Assembly (NCBI RefSeq): GCF_048571275.1
Contig: NZ_CP182357.1
Span: 310,001-374,000 of the forward strand
Length of the DNA: 64,000 nt
Direction of reading: 5' to 3'
Origin: Marinarcus sediminis
GTDB taxonomy: Bacteria > Campylobacterota > Campylobacteria > Campylobacterales > Arcobacteraceae
Position numbers and translations under genes: made by a program. Shown piece by piece: positions 34,741 through 43,583 of the stretch (position 1 is its first letter; every line of letters begins with the position of its first letter). A model generated the notes under the pieces. The model saw only the letters and a program-made list of their open reading frames with translations. It was not told the origin of the DNA and made no database searches.

Positions 34741-35427
34741 ATGAGAATTTTAATTATTGAAGATGAAATCACATTAAACCGAACTCTTCAAGAGGGTTTA
34801 ACTGATTTTGGTTACCAAGTTGATACAGCAGAAAACTATAAAGATGCTGAATATTTTATCGACATTAGAAACTATGACCTCGTTCTAACCGATTGGATGT
34901 TGCCAGATGGCGACGGAATTGAATTGTGTAAAATTGTTAAAAACAGAAGTTCACGAACAGCTGTTGTTATTCTTTCAGCACGTGATGATAAAGAGAGTGA
35001 AATAGAAGCACTTAAATCAGGGGCAGATGATTATATTAAAAAACCATTTGATTTCGATATTTTACTTGCAAGAATTGAAGCAAGATTGAGATTTGGTGGA
35101 ACAAACATCATTGAAATTGATGATTTATCAATCAATCCTGATGAAGAAAAAATCATGTACAATGGTGAAGAGATTGAATTAAAAGGTAAACCTTTTGAAG
35201 TCTTAACACATCTTGCTCGACACAGAGATCAAATTGTTTCTAAAGAACAACTGCTTGATGCAATCTGGGAAGAACCAGAATTAGTAACACCAAACGTTAT
35301 TGAAGTTGCTATCAATCAAATCAGACAAAAAATGGACAAACCTTTGAATATCTCTACTATTGAGACAATCAGAAGAAGAGGTTACCGATTTTGTTACCCT
35401 AATACCAACGAAGAAGCACAAAAATAA
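34741..35427 (+). CDS. OmpR-family response regulator, CosR/HsrA-like, with intact phosphoacceptor
   Basis: A 228-residue regulator. The receiver domain (1-115) has the acidic pair EDE (7-9), Asp51 in LVLTDWMLPDGDG, SAR near 80-82 and Lys in YIKKPFD, so it looks fully able to be phosphorylated. The winged helix (about 130-222) includes KGKPFEVLTHLARHRDQIVSKE, DAIWEEPELVTPNVIEVAINQI and RRRGYRFCYP. From memory this is nearly identical to the output domain of C. jejuni CosR and H. pylori HsrA, essential orphan regulators whose receiver lacks the Asp. A histidine kinase gene follows 22 bp downstream. It is probably the ancestral, kinase-coupled form; oxidative-stress or homeostatic control is inferred. 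Confidence 0.9.
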   Translation: MRILIIEDEITLNRTLQEGLTDFGYQVDTAENYKDAEYFIDIRNYDLVLTDWMLPDGDGIELCKIVKNRSSRTAVVILSARDDKESEIEALKSGADDYIKKPFDFDILLARIEARLRFGGTNIIEIDDLSINPDEEKIMYNGEEIELKGKPFEVLTHLARHRDQIVSKEQLLDAIWEEPELVTPNVIEVAINQIRQKMDKPLNISTIETIRRRGYRFCYPNTNEEAQK

Positions 35428-35449
35428 TTTTAACACGTGAAGATATAAT

Positions 35450-36742
35450 ATGAACAATACGAAGAGCATTTACAAACAGTTTTACCAAAAACTTGTATTT
35501 GCTACTTCTTTGTTCATAATTACCCTCTCCTTTATCTTCTACGGCTACACCAAAGCAACCATTTATGAAGACATTAAAGAGAGCATTTTATCCGATGCCA
35601 AACTCATTTATAAAGTGAGTAAAGAGTCTAATATTGGGACAGCTTCGTTTAATGTTATTACTCTAGGTGATGTCAATGTAGACATTGTAACTCTGCCAAA
35701 TGAAAACGATATCAAATACTCAAACTTCAGTCAAAATAATGATTATTATGTTCAATTGATTTACCCTTTTGATATTCAAAACAAAAAATTTATTAAAATT
35801 ACAAAAAATATTAACTCATCCAGAAAAATGCTCAGTAAAATTTTTAATAATATTTTTCTCTTAAGTCTGGGTGGACTTATTATGGTCATTTTATATGCAT
35901 TTACTGTTTCCAAAACACTCTTAAGACCCATCATTCAAATTACCGAAAAACTCTCAAATATGAATGAAAATTTTTTGACCCAAATTGATAAAAAGAATTT
36001 GCCCATTGAGTTTCACCCCTTAGCCAACTCAATTAATACCTTAACCAATAAGATACAGAACTTTGTTAAATTTAAAAAAGAGCTTTTTATTGGGGCTGCA
36101 CATGAACTTAAAACCCCTTTAGCTGTCATGAAACTTAAAAATGAAGTGACCTTAATGAAAAAAAGAGAGTGTACCAAATATGAAGATACACTCAAACTCA
36201 CCATCAATCAAATCAATGATATGAATAAAATGATTTCATCCATTTTAGATATGGGAAGAGCCGAAGGTGCCCAATTTGAAAAACCCATTGAGATTGACTT
36301 GGTCACGTTTATGAGTGCTAAAATTAAAGATTATAAACTCTTGTCTGAACAAAAAAACATCGATCTGGTTTTCAGATCTAAAGTGAACTCTTTTATCACC
36401 ATTATTCAAGCCACCCTCTTAACACAAATCATTCAAAACTTTGTACAAAATGCCATTAAATTTACTCCATCAGGAAAAGGTATCGAAGTGAATCTTTACA
36501 AATATAAAGATACTGCCGTCATTGAAGTCATTGATGAAGGAAGAGGAATTGATGAAAAAATTGATCTGTTTGCCCCATTTAAACGAGTCGGGGGAGAAGC
36601 GGGAGCAGGATTGGGTCTGTTTTTAGCTAAAAATGCTGCAGATACTTTAGGTGCAACCATTGAATTGCGTAACAGAAGAGATGGTCAAACCGGTTGTATT
36701 GCCAGTTTGATTCTCTCCAGCAATCCTACGTGTAAGATTTAA
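35450..36742 (+). CDS. Sensor histidine kinase, partner of the CosR-like regulator
   Basis: A 430-residue kinase. TM1 lies at about residues 15-35 and TM2 at about 133-155, enclosing a periplasmic domain of about 100 residues without a known fold. A HAMP-like segment leads to the H-box FIGAAHELKTPLAVMK with His218. The ATPase domain has QNFVQNAIKFTPSG, VIDEGRGID, and GAGLGLFLAKNAADTLGA. The 22-bp gap to the regulator indicates one operon, so phosphotransfer to Asp51 is expected. The signal sensed is unknown. Confidence 0.92.
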   Translation: MNNTKSIYKQFYQKLVFATSLFIITLSFIFYGYTKATIYEDIKESILSDAKLIYKVSKESNIGTASFNVITLGDVNVDIVTLPNENDIKYSNFSQNNDYYVQLIYPFDIQNKKFIKITKNINSSRKMLSKIFNNIFLLSLGGLIMVILYAFTVSKTLLRPIIQITEKLSNMNENFLTQIDKKNLPIEFHPLANSINTLTNKIQNFVKFKKELFIGAAHELKTPLAVMKLKNEVTLMKKRECTKYEDTLKLTINQINDMNKMISSILDMGRAEGAQFEKPIEIDLVTFMSAKIKDYKLLSEQKNIDLVFRSKVNSFITIIQATLLTQIIQNFVQNAIKFTPSGKGIEVNLYKYKDTAVIEVIDEGRGIDEKIDLFAPFKRVGGEAGAGLGLFLAKNAADTLGATIELRNRRDGQTGCIASLILSSNPTCKI

Positions 36743-37170
36743 CTGAACAACTTTCTGTGTTCAATTTTTGTGCAATGATTTTGCACCACTTTCATACCAG
36801 CTTTTTTTGCTTTTTCAGCAGCATCATTGTTTACAAGACCCAATTGAGTCCAAACACAATCAATATCACCACGTTCAATACAGGCATCAACAACCAAACC
36901 AATCACATCGGGTTTTCTAAAAATGTCGACCATATCCACTTTAAAAGGAATCTCTTTTAAACTTCGGTAGACTTTTTCTCCTAAAATCATATCTTCTTTA
37001 GGGTAGACAGGCACAATTTTAAACCCCACATTTTTCAGATAGTTTGCCACCATATTACTGGCTTTGCTCTCATCGGGAGAGCACCCTATGATTGCAATGG
37101 TTTTAGTATTTTCAAAAATAGCTTTCATCTCATCACTGTTTGAGTTAACTGTTGGAAATTCACACTCCAT
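36739..37170 (-). CDS. CoA-binding domain protein (YccU-like)
   Basis: A 143-residue single-domain Rossmann protein. It shows the CoA-binding pattern KTIAIIGCSPDESKASNMVANYLKNVGFKIVPVYPK, then YRSLKEIPFKVDMVDIFRKPD and the C-terminal GMKVVQNHCTKIEH. Family members bind CoA, but their role is not settled. Its stop overlaps the stop of the convergent histidine kinase gene. It follows the DHH gene with a 1-bp overlap (TAATG type). Confidence 0.87.
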   Translation of the reverse strand: MECEFPTVNSNSDEMKAIFENTKTIAIIGCSPDESKASNMVANYLKNVGFKIVPVYPKEDMILGEKVYRSLKEIPFKVDMVDIFRKPDVIGLVVDACIERGDIDCVWTQLGLVNNDAAEKAKKAGMKVVQNHCTKIEHRKLFS

Positions 37171-38219
37171 TATTCACACCTTTTTAATCTTTCTTGAATA
37201 AAATTCTTCACATCATCATAATTGATGGTTTCAACAAAATCCATAAATTTTGCTCCAGAAGCATTGGGATGCCCGCCACCTTTGGCCAGTTTTTCAGCCA
37301 AAATGCCAACATCGATTTTGCCATCTGCTCGCAAAGAGACATTGCCTCTTCGACTGATATCAATAAAAAAATCATACTCATCGTTGGCTTTTAAAAAAGC
37401 ATTTGCTGGAATAGATATTGAACCTAAGGTATACGTTAATAAGCCTTTATGCCCTCTGTACGTTATGGTTAAGTCCTCTTTTCTGTTTTCTAATGAGTGT
37501 ACCAAATATTTGGCGCTGAGATTATCAATGGTATCGTTGGACCCATTGCATTTTAAATACTCTTTTTTTAGAAAATGTATCTCATCATCAAGTTTTATAT
37601 GACCATCTTTTTCTTTGATGTATGCAGCTGCTGACTTTAAAAGTGAAATTCTAAATGCTCTGTTTTCATCCGCAAAAAGAATGTTGTTAATCTCACTTGC
37701 ACGACTGACCAATCGCATCAATACTTTTCCAAATTCAAAATTTTCAACTTCATGATCCAACCAAATATCCACTGCATTTATGGCATCAACCAGCGGTTTA
37801 ATCCAAGCATTTTCTTGGCAATTAAATCCTTCATACTCATCAAACAAATAGTCATAAACAATTTTTGTCGCACATCTGGTGGTATCTAACAAGTACCACT
37901 CATACATATTGGCACTTTTTTGTCCTGTAGCGTGGTGATCTAAAAGTTGCAGTTTAATATTCGCACCTGCCTCATTTAACGCAGTAATCTCTTTATTCAA
38001 ATCTTTTGATTCACCTACGGTTAAGTTCAAATCGGTGATTAAAAAGAGTATCTCAGAGTCTAAATTTTTTTTTATCTCTTGTAAAACTGCTTCTATGCTT
38101 TGTTTAACTTCTGAACCATAATTGGCATTGATATAAAAACCTGTTTTAAAAAACTCTTTGGTCAAAAGTTGACACGCGTAACCATCTAAATCGGTATGGG
38201 AAATGTGGTAGAACTTCAT
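37170..38219 (-). CDS. DHH-family phosphoesterase
   Basis: A 349-residue protein with the DHH motifs HTDLDGYAC near residue 8, FLITDLNL, LLDHHATG (the name motif) and a DHHA1 C-terminal end GGGHPNASGAKF. Family members hydrolyse phosphodiester bonds in short oligonucleotides or cyclic dinucleotides using manganese. The substrate cannot be told from sequence. The start overlaps the Rrf2 gene stop by 4 bp, forming the operon rrf2-DHH-CoA-binding. Confidence 0.87.
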   Translation of the reverse strand: MKFYHISHTDLDGYACQLLTKEFFKTGFYINANYGSEVKQSIEAVLQEIKKNLDSEILFLITDLNLTVGESKDLNKEITALNEAGANIKLQLLDHHATGQKSANMYEWYLLDTTRCATKIVYDYLFDEYEGFNCQENAWIKPLVDAINAVDIWLDHEVENFEFGKVLMRLVSRASEINNILFADENRAFRISLLKSAAAYIKEKDGHIKLDDEIHFLKKEYLKCNGSNDTIDNLSAKYLVHSLENRKEDLTITYRGHKGLLTYTLGSISIPANAFLKANDEYDFFIDISRRGNVSLRADGKIDVGILAEKLAKGGGHPNASGAKFMDFVETINYDDVKNFIQERLKRCE

Positions 38220-38617
38220 TCAGAGATATCTTTCAAAGTTAAATCTTCTAAAAACAAATTTATTTTGGATTGTAAGTTGTTTAATAAAGGCCAAATTGTA
38301 CAACAATTACCTCTCTCAGATGGGCACGCATCAATCGAAGGAGAACACTCAAAAACAGAAGGGATTTTCTCTTCCGCTGCTGTGGTGATTTCCATAATGG
38401 TAATCTCTTCATACGGTTTATTTAATGAAAACCCACCATTAACACCTTTATACGACTTTACTATGCCATTTTTGGCCAAATTTTGCATGATTTTTGCTAA
38501 AAAAGATTTTGAAATATTTAACTCACGAGAAAGTACATCAACATTTTTTGACTCTTCACTCTTTGCAATAGAAATAAGGGAAAGAAGTGCATACTCGCTC
38601 TTTTTTGTAAGTAACAT
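38216..38617 (-). CDS. Rrf2-family transcriptional regulator with conserved cysteines
   Basis: A 133-residue winged-helix regulator starting MLLTKKSEYALLSLISIAKS. The recognition region is SRELNISKSFLAKIMQNLAKNGIVKSYKGVNGGFSLNKP. Cysteines occur at ECSPSIDACPSERGNCCTIW (C-x6-C-x6-C), close to the Fe-S ligand pattern of IscR/NsrR. It may therefore sense iron-sulfur status, nitric oxide or oxygen. It overlaps the downstream DHH gene and probably regulates its own operon. Confidence 0.88.
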   Translation of the reverse strand: MLLTKKSEYALLSLISIAKSEESKNVDVLSRELNISKSFLAKIMQNLAKNGIVKSYKGVNGGFSLNKPYEEITIMEITTAAEEKIPSVFECSPSIDACPSERGNCCTIWPLLNNLQSKINLFLEDLTLKDISE

Positions 38618-38715
38618 AAAATTCCTAATATATAATTTTTGTTTATTCTACAAAAATAAAGATTAAGGTAAGTGAAATTCTGGGAAATAGTTTGAAATGT
38701 TTAAGAAAGGAATTC

Positions 38716-38733
38716 AAAGGCCAAGTGGCCTTT
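38716..38733 (-). terminator. Terminator downstream of rpsO
   Basis: AAAGGCC, a 4-base loop, then GGCCTTT: a GC-containing 7-bp stem just after the rpsO stop. On the minus strand GAATTCCTTTCTT follows, a modest T-rich tail. Confidence 0.65.
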
Positions 38734-38739
38734 AAATAA

Positions 38740-39012
38740 TTATTTAGCTCTGATTCCTAAATCTGCTACTAATGAAGTAAATTTAGCATAATCAGTTTTT
38801 CTTAGGTATTTAAGAAGTCTTTTTCTTTTTCCTACCATTTTAAGTAGACCTAATCTTGAAGAGTGGTCTTTTTTATTGATTTTTAAATGTTCTGTTAACA
38901 CTTTAATTTGTTCAGTTAAAATTGCAATTTGCACCTCTGACGAACCTGTGTCCTTGTCAGCTCTTCTGTATTTCGCTATAATCTCGTTTTTTACGTCCTG
39001 ATCTAAAGCCAT
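38740..39012 (-). CDS. rpsO: 30S ribosomal protein S15
   Basis: A 90-residue S15, exact family length. It contains YRRADKDTGSSEVQIAILTEQIKVLTEHLKINKKDHSSRLGLLKMVGKRKRLLKYLRK, the rRNA-binding helices. The ATG at 39012 is fixed by a strong AGGAGGT 5-6 bases upstream; codons further up are not used. It binds 16S rRNA early in assembly. Confidence 0.98.
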   Translation of the reverse strand: MALDQDVKNEIIAKYRRADKDTGSSEVQIAILTEQIKVLTEHLKINKKDHSSRLGLLKMVGKRKRLLKYLRKTDYAKFTSLVADLGIRAK

Positions 39013-39062
39013 GATGACCTCCTGATTGGTATATAATCTCACTGTTTTTCAAGTGGACGCGT

Positions 39063-39068
39063 ATTATA
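39063..39068 (-). promoter_or_regulatory. -10 element of rpsO
   Basis: The minus strand reads TTATTATAATACGCG with a perfect TATAAT about 50 bp before the rpsO start. The leader of about 45 bases ends in the strong ribosome site. Confidence 0.6.
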
Positions 39069-39132
39069 ATAAAAATTGTATTAAAACTTCTTTAAAAAAA
39101 TAAGTTTTATCTTAAGCAGAAAAAGGGAACAG

Positions 39133-39921
39133 ATGAATATCATCGATTTTGAAAACATACATGCCAGTTATGAAGAGAGACTTATTTTAAAAGAGTTGAC
39201 ATTAAAAATTAAAGAGCAAGAACATTGGGCGATTTTAGGAGCCAATGGAAGTGGAAAATCAACGCTGATTAAACTCATCTCTTCAGAAATTCATCCTCGA
39301 CAACAGTATACTTATAAAAAAGAGATTTTAGGCAAAGAGCGTTACTCTTTACTTGATTTAAAAAAAATGCTGGGGATTATTACCAATGATTTGCACAACT
39401 ACTTTTATACACAAGGAGCTTATTTAACCGCCTATGAAGTGGTTTTAAGTGGGCACTACAGTTCCATTGGTATTTTTAAACACCAAGATTTCACTCAAGA
39501 ACAACATGACAAAGCCATGGAAGTTTTAGAGTTTTTAGAGATTACGCATTTAAAAGACAAACAAGTGGGTACCATGAGTACAGGAGAGTTACGAAAGTCT
39601 ATCATAGGAAGAGCATTGGTGCATGAACCCAAAGCTTTTATACTGGATGAACCCACTGTTGGTTTGGATATAAAAGCACAAATCAATTTTATTGAACTTT
39701 TACGTAAACTCTCTAAAAAATCGACCATCATTTTAGTCACACATCACATTGAAGAGATATTTGAAGAGATTAACCATATTGCTTTGATTAAAAATCAAAC
39801 CATCTTTAAACAAGGGTTCAAACAAGAGATTCTGACCTCAGAAAATATCTCTGAAACTTTTGACACGCCTTTGAGTGTTGGACAAAATGGAGGCCGCTAT
39901 TTTATTCAACCTCTGCACTAA
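39133..39921 (+). CDS. ABC transporter ATP-binding protein (orphan)
   Basis: A 262-residue ATPase. Walker A is GANGSGKSTLIKL, the signature motif is a variant MSTGELRKSIIGRAL, and Walker B is AFILDEPTVGLD followed by the switch His in VTHHIEEI. No permease gene is beside it, and the LSTGE-like signature with a YTQGAYLTAYEVV stretch recalls ModF/YhjB-type soluble ATPases. The substrate is unknown. It is divergent from rpsO and convergent with the EF-hand-like gene. Confidence 0.85.
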   Translation: MNIIDFENIHASYEERLILKELTLKIKEQEHWAILGANGSGKSTLIKLISSEIHPRQQYTYKKEILGKERYSLLDLKKMLGIITNDLHNYFYTQGAYLTAYEVVLSGHYSSIGIFKHQDFTQEQHDKAMEVLEFLEITHLKDKQVGTMSTGELRKSIIGRALVHEPKAFILDEPTVGLDIKAQINFIELLRKLSKKSTIILVTHHIEEIFEEINHIALIKNQTIFKQGFKQEILTSENISETFDTPLSVGQNGGRYFIQPLH

Positions 39922-39942
39922 GAGAAAAAACCTCTTCTCTTA
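39919..39942. terminator. Hairpin spanning the stops of two convergent genes
   Basis: TAAGAGAA, an 8-base loop, then TTCTCTTA. The stem contains the stop codons of both convergent genes, so one structure could serve both. T-runs are absent, which lowers confidence. Confidence 0.5.
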
Positions 39943-40956
39943 GGCAATAAAATTTAAAGAACTTAAAACACCTGCTGTACCATCTTCTCTTAAAAATATG
40001 GAACTGGATTTAAGTTGAGCAATACCCTCCTTGACCGATTTATTGTATGAAAATTCAGTTGTCATGTCATTCAAATACAACGCACCAATACCGGATTGTC
40101 CCAAGGCAATTAACGTATCTTCGCCGCTTTCATTTTTTGTCCAAATTCTCAAATCATCAAAAATGGGGTCATTTTCATCAATCCAATCATTGCCATCGCT
40201 GTCATAGGCTCTTAACTCTGCAAAAGCATCATTGGTATTGGGACCAAAAAGCTCACTGCCATTATCAATGCTTCCATTTGAATCTCTGTCCCACGCCAAA
40301 AAACCATTGCCATCTTTTAACCGCGGTATTTCTAATTGTGTCCCATCTGAATTGATGTCAAAATTAAAATACATGCTTTCGCTTACACTGTCAAAGGCCG
40401 TACTGCTACTTGCATATTGTATGACCAATGGATCTAAAAATCTCACCTCTTCAAAGTTGATGGTTTCACTGTGCTTTTCATAAAACTCTTTTGTGTAAGA
40501 CAAGTCCAAATCAATCGTAATATCTTTGTCTGCAGTTTTTATAATGGCTTGCGTATTAAACTCAACTGAATCTTTTTTCGTGTATTCCACACTGCGCTCA
40601 ATAGTGGCACTGTTTTTAATCAGCAGTTTTTGAGACTCTTGAACAGGCAAGGAACACGATTCATCAAGATTCAGTGACGCCAAATTAATTTTTTTCCCTC
40701 CACATAAAAACTTTTGCAATATCAACTCTAAAATCACTCTACGAATGGCTGATTCATGAGGATTTACAAAGTTATCATTTGTGTTTTTTATACTGTTTGA
40801 AGAGAGATCTTCTAAATTATTTTGATTGATGTCTTCGCTGTTTTCATCAGCCAAACCAAGTATTTCTTGTTTGAAACTAAAATATGATTGATAAGACATT
40901 TCCAAAGAACTTTGAGTATGCGAACTCATTTTCACGTCTGATGATTCAATTTTCAT
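39940..40956 (-). CDS. Cytoplasmic-looking protein with EF-hand-like Ca-binding motifs
   Basis: A 338-residue protein without signal peptide. Residues about 215-280 carry two Asp-rich loops, AWDRDSNGSIDNGSELFGP and AYDSDGNDWIDENDPIF, followed by LRIWTKNESGEDTLIALGQSGIGALYL and SSSIFLREDGTAG. This block is a widespread proteobacterial domain, often in large secreted or repeat proteins, here at the end of a short protein. Calcium binding is likely; the role is unknown. The N-terminal 120 residues are Ser/Asn-rich and low in conservation. A good AAGGAG precedes the ATG. Confidence 0.7.
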   Translation of the reverse strand: MKIESSDVKMSSHTQSSLEMSYQSYFSFKQEILGLADENSEDINQNNLEDLSSNSIKNTNDNFVNPHESAIRRVILELILQKFLCGGKKINLASLNLDESCSLPVQESQKLLIKNSATIERSVEYTKKDSVEFNTQAIIKTADKDITIDLDLSYTKEFYEKHSETINFEEVRFLDPLVIQYASSSTAFDSVSESMYFNFDINSDGTQLEIPRLKDGNGFLAWDRDSNGSIDNGSELFGPNTNDAFAELRAYDSDGNDWIDENDPIFDDLRIWTKNESGEDTLIALGQSGIGALYLNDMTTEFSYNKSVKEGIAQLKSSSIFLREDGTAGVLSSLNFIA

Positions 40957-41102
40957 AATAACTCCTTTTTGAATTTGTTATTATTAATGATAATACATTC
41001 AGAAAAAAAAATGAAGAGAAAAAGGGTATAAATAATCAATAAAATTATTTATACTGAGCTTTTTAATTTAATATAAAGAATTGAAGAAACAACATAGACG
41101 CA

Positions 41103-42068
41103 TCAGCCTCCTGTTTCATAAAAGGCTCTGCTTGAAGTAGTATCGTCATTCCACCTATTCTTTTCGGGCTTTTTAGACAAAACATCTTTTAAAATCGCTA
41201 CGGCTTTTTCAATATCGTTATTTTGAATCGCATCTTTGATGCTTTGAGCATCTTCAAAATATAAACATGGAATCAACACCCCACTTGCTGTCAATCTTAC
41301 CCGATTACATGTGGCACAAAAATCATCTTTATGCGGTTCAATAATACCAAAGACATAACCATCTTCCAGCTTGTAGTTTTGAGAAGGGGAACTGCCTGTT
41401 CTCTCTATTTTTGTAAAGGGATATTTTGCTTTTATGATCTCTTGCAGTTCTTCAGAAGTGTACCCTTTGGCATCTATCATAGCATGTTGATTCTCCATAA
41501 ACTCAATGAAACGAATCTCATACCCTTTAGTTTTACAAAATTCTAAAATATCAAGAATTTCGCCATCATTAATACCTTGCATAGGAACACAATTGACTTT
41601 GATTTTAAGCCCGACTTCACGTGCCTTTTCAATCCCTTCTAACACTTTTTTTAACACATCTTTTTGTGCAATTTTTTCTGCAACTTCTTCTTTTAAAGAG
41701 TCCAAGGAGACATTGATTCTTTTTAAACCTGCATCTTTGAGTTTTTGGGCATAATTGGACAATAAATAGCCATTTGTCGTTAATGCTAAGTCAATATCTT
41801 CTTTATAATCGGCAATCATTTTAACAAAATGTTCTAAACCATCTCGTAAAAGTGGTTCTCCTCCAGTAATTCTGACTTTTTTAATTCCCTCATCAATGGC
41901 AACTTTTGTAAATTTAAACAAATCCTCATATGATAATAAATTCTCCCTTGGAACCCAAGAAAAGGGTTTTTCTGGCATACAGTATTGGCATCTGAAGTTA
42001 CATCTTTCTGTAACAGAGACCCGTAAATAATCAACCATACGGTTGTGTCCATCTATTAACATATTCAT
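41103..42068 (-). CDS. moaA: GTP 3',8-cyclase (molybdenum cofactor synthesis)
   Basis: A 321-residue radical SAM enzyme that starts molybdopterin synthesis from GTP. The N-terminal cluster motif is CNFRCQYC (Cys23, 27, 30). VRITGGEPLLRDGLEHF and DLALTTNGYLL follow, and the second cluster is in CNRVRLTASGVLIPC. The C-terminal Gly-Gly tail needed for activity is present (YETGG). It supplies cofactor for molybdoenzymes such as the one at the right edge. The ATG at 42062 is an alternative start. Confidence 0.96.
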   Translation of the reverse strand: MNMLIDGHNRMVDYLRVSVTERCNFRCQYCMPEKPFSWVPRENLLSYEDLFKFTKVAIDEGIKKVRITGGEPLLRDGLEHFVKMIADYKEDIDLALTTNGYLLSNYAQKLKDAGLKRINVSLDSLKEEVAEKIAQKDVLKKVLEGIEKAREVGLKIKVNCVPMQGINDGEILDILEFCKTKGYEIRFIEFMENQHAMIDAKGYTSEELQEIIKAKYPFTKIERTGSSPSQNYKLEDGYVFGIIEPHKDDFCATCNRVRLTASGVLIPCLYFEDAQSIKDAIQNNDIEKAVAILKDVLSKKPEKNRWNDDTTSSRAFYETGG

Positions 42069-42235
42069 CCACTTAATTATAATTTTTGATAGGATAATAT
42101 AAAATGGCTTAAATAAAATGTTATCAGATAGCTAACTTCTCTTTAAAAGAAATTATTAAAATTGTCGATTCTTTCAAATCTAAGTGAATATATCCTATAA
42201 ACCATCTGATATTTTAATCTTTCAAGGAAATAGGC

Positions 42236-42967
42236 ATGGTATATTTAACAGGTGCAGGGCCTGGAGACACAGAACTTTTAACACTTAAAGCCGCACGTGT
42301 CATACAAACAGCAGATATTATTATCTATGACAGATTGGCCAATCCCGATATTTTAAACATGGCAAAAAAGAGTGTTGTTTTAACGTATGTAGGAAAAGAG
42401 AACAAAAAACACACCGTTCGACAAGAACAAATCAATGAAATTATCTATCAAGCTTCACTTAAGCATACCAATGTGGTACGTTTAAAAGGGGGAGACCCTT
42501 TTGTTTTTGGACGAGGAGGAGAAGAAGCCCTATATTTGTATGACAGAGACGTTGCTTTTGAAATAATCCCCGGTATCAGCTCTGCAGTATCTGTTCCAGC
42601 GTATGCAGGGATACCCGTCACACACAGAGGTGTAACCACCTCTTTTCGAGTTGTCACAGGACATGAAACACCTCACAAAAAGATTTCACAACTTGAGTGG
42701 CAAACTTTTTTAAACGATGAAACCATTGTCTTTTTAATGGGTTATCACAACATTGAACTCATTACGTCTAAACTCATATCTTTAGGAAAACGTCCTGATT
42801 ATCCTTGTGCAGTTATCTCTAAAGGAACCACCCCTGAACAAAGAGTCGTTACAGGCACTCTAGAAAATATTGTAAAACTCTCAGTGGGTATGCCAACCCC
42901 TGCTATTATTGTTGTAGGAGAGGTAGTCACACTTCGAGATAAAATTCAATGGTTTCAGCCTAAATAA
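42236..42967 (+). CDS. cobA: Uroporphyrinogen-III C-methyltransferase
   Basis: A 243-residue SAM-dependent enzyme (SUMT) making precorrin-2. Signatures are VYLTGAGPGDTELLTLKA, LANPDIL, VVRLKGGDPFVFGRGGEEA and EIIPGISSAVSVPAYAGIPVTHR. Precorrin-2 then goes to siroheme through the CysG-N-like protein encoded at 43.6 kb. AAGGAA precedes the ATG. It is divergent from moaA and convergent with the PsiE-like gene. Confidence 0.96.
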   Translation: MVYLTGAGPGDTELLTLKAARVIQTADIIIYDRLANPDILNMAKKSVVLTYVGKENKKHTVRQEQINEIIYQASLKHTNVVRLKGGDPFVFGRGGEEALYLYDRDVAFEIIPGISSAVSVPAYAGIPVTHRGVTTSFRVVTGHETPHKKISQLEWQTFLNDETIVFLMGYHNIELITSKLISLGKRPDYPCAVISKGTTPEQRVVTGTLENIVKLSVGMPTPAIIVVGEVVTLRDKIQWFQPK

Positions 42968-42970
42968 CAA

Positions 42971-43480
42971 TCAATGATGTGCAGAAGAGATTTTATCCTC
43001 TTTTTGCCATCGTCGTTTTAAATTATTGATATAAACAATTAATATAAAAAAGATTGAGGATGTCACACCCAAAACCATAAGCAAACTGGTCTCTTCTGGT
43101 ACGGTATCAAGCAAAATAAGTTTTCGAATAATGACCACAAAAGCAATCTCTAAAAACGTCAAAGCATACTCAAAACCACTCTTTATAAACAGGGTTTTAA
43201 CAATGGCTAAAACAATGAGCGTAAACAATCCATCGGTAAGAATCATTTTAATTGAAACAAAATCCAATGCCCCTTGTGAGAGAGTAAATGAGATCATTTT
43301 ATGCGAAAGACTTATGATACAAATGGCCAAATAGAACATCATACTGATTATAAACAGATATTTAAGCATATTAATAAAACGCAAAAGTATGATATCTACT
43401 CTCTTTTCTAAAATTTTATCAATGCTGTTGACTTTAATAAAAACCTTTTCGACGATACTTTTTTTAGCAGCTTCTTTCAC
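42971..43480 (-). CDS. PsiE-like inner-membrane protein
   Basis: A 169-residue protein with four hydrophobic segments (about residues 35-60, 75-100, 108-125, 135-155). The pattern FEYALTFLEIAFVVIIRKLILLDT followed by a last helix and a basic tail resembles the phosphate-starvation-inducible PsiE family. The family function is unknown. The start is GTG at 43480, with AAGGAA 7 bases upstream. It sits between cobA and the siroheme dehydrogenase gene. Confidence 0.6.
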   Translation of the reverse strand: MKEAAKKSIVEKVFIKVNSIDKILEKRVDIILLRFINMLKYLFIISMMFYLAICIISLSHKMISFTLSQGALDFVSIKMILTDGLFTLIVLAIVKTLFIKSGFEYALTFLEIAFVVIIRKLILLDTVPEETSLLMVLGVTSSIFFILIVYINNLKRRWQKEDKISSAHH

Positions 43481-43583
43481 GTGGATTTTCCTTGTGTGTG
43501 GTGAAGTAAATTTTTCCGAATAGTATCACAGAAGTGCTAAAAAAACAAGAGAAAATGAACCAATATTCATAAAGAATTTTTTC

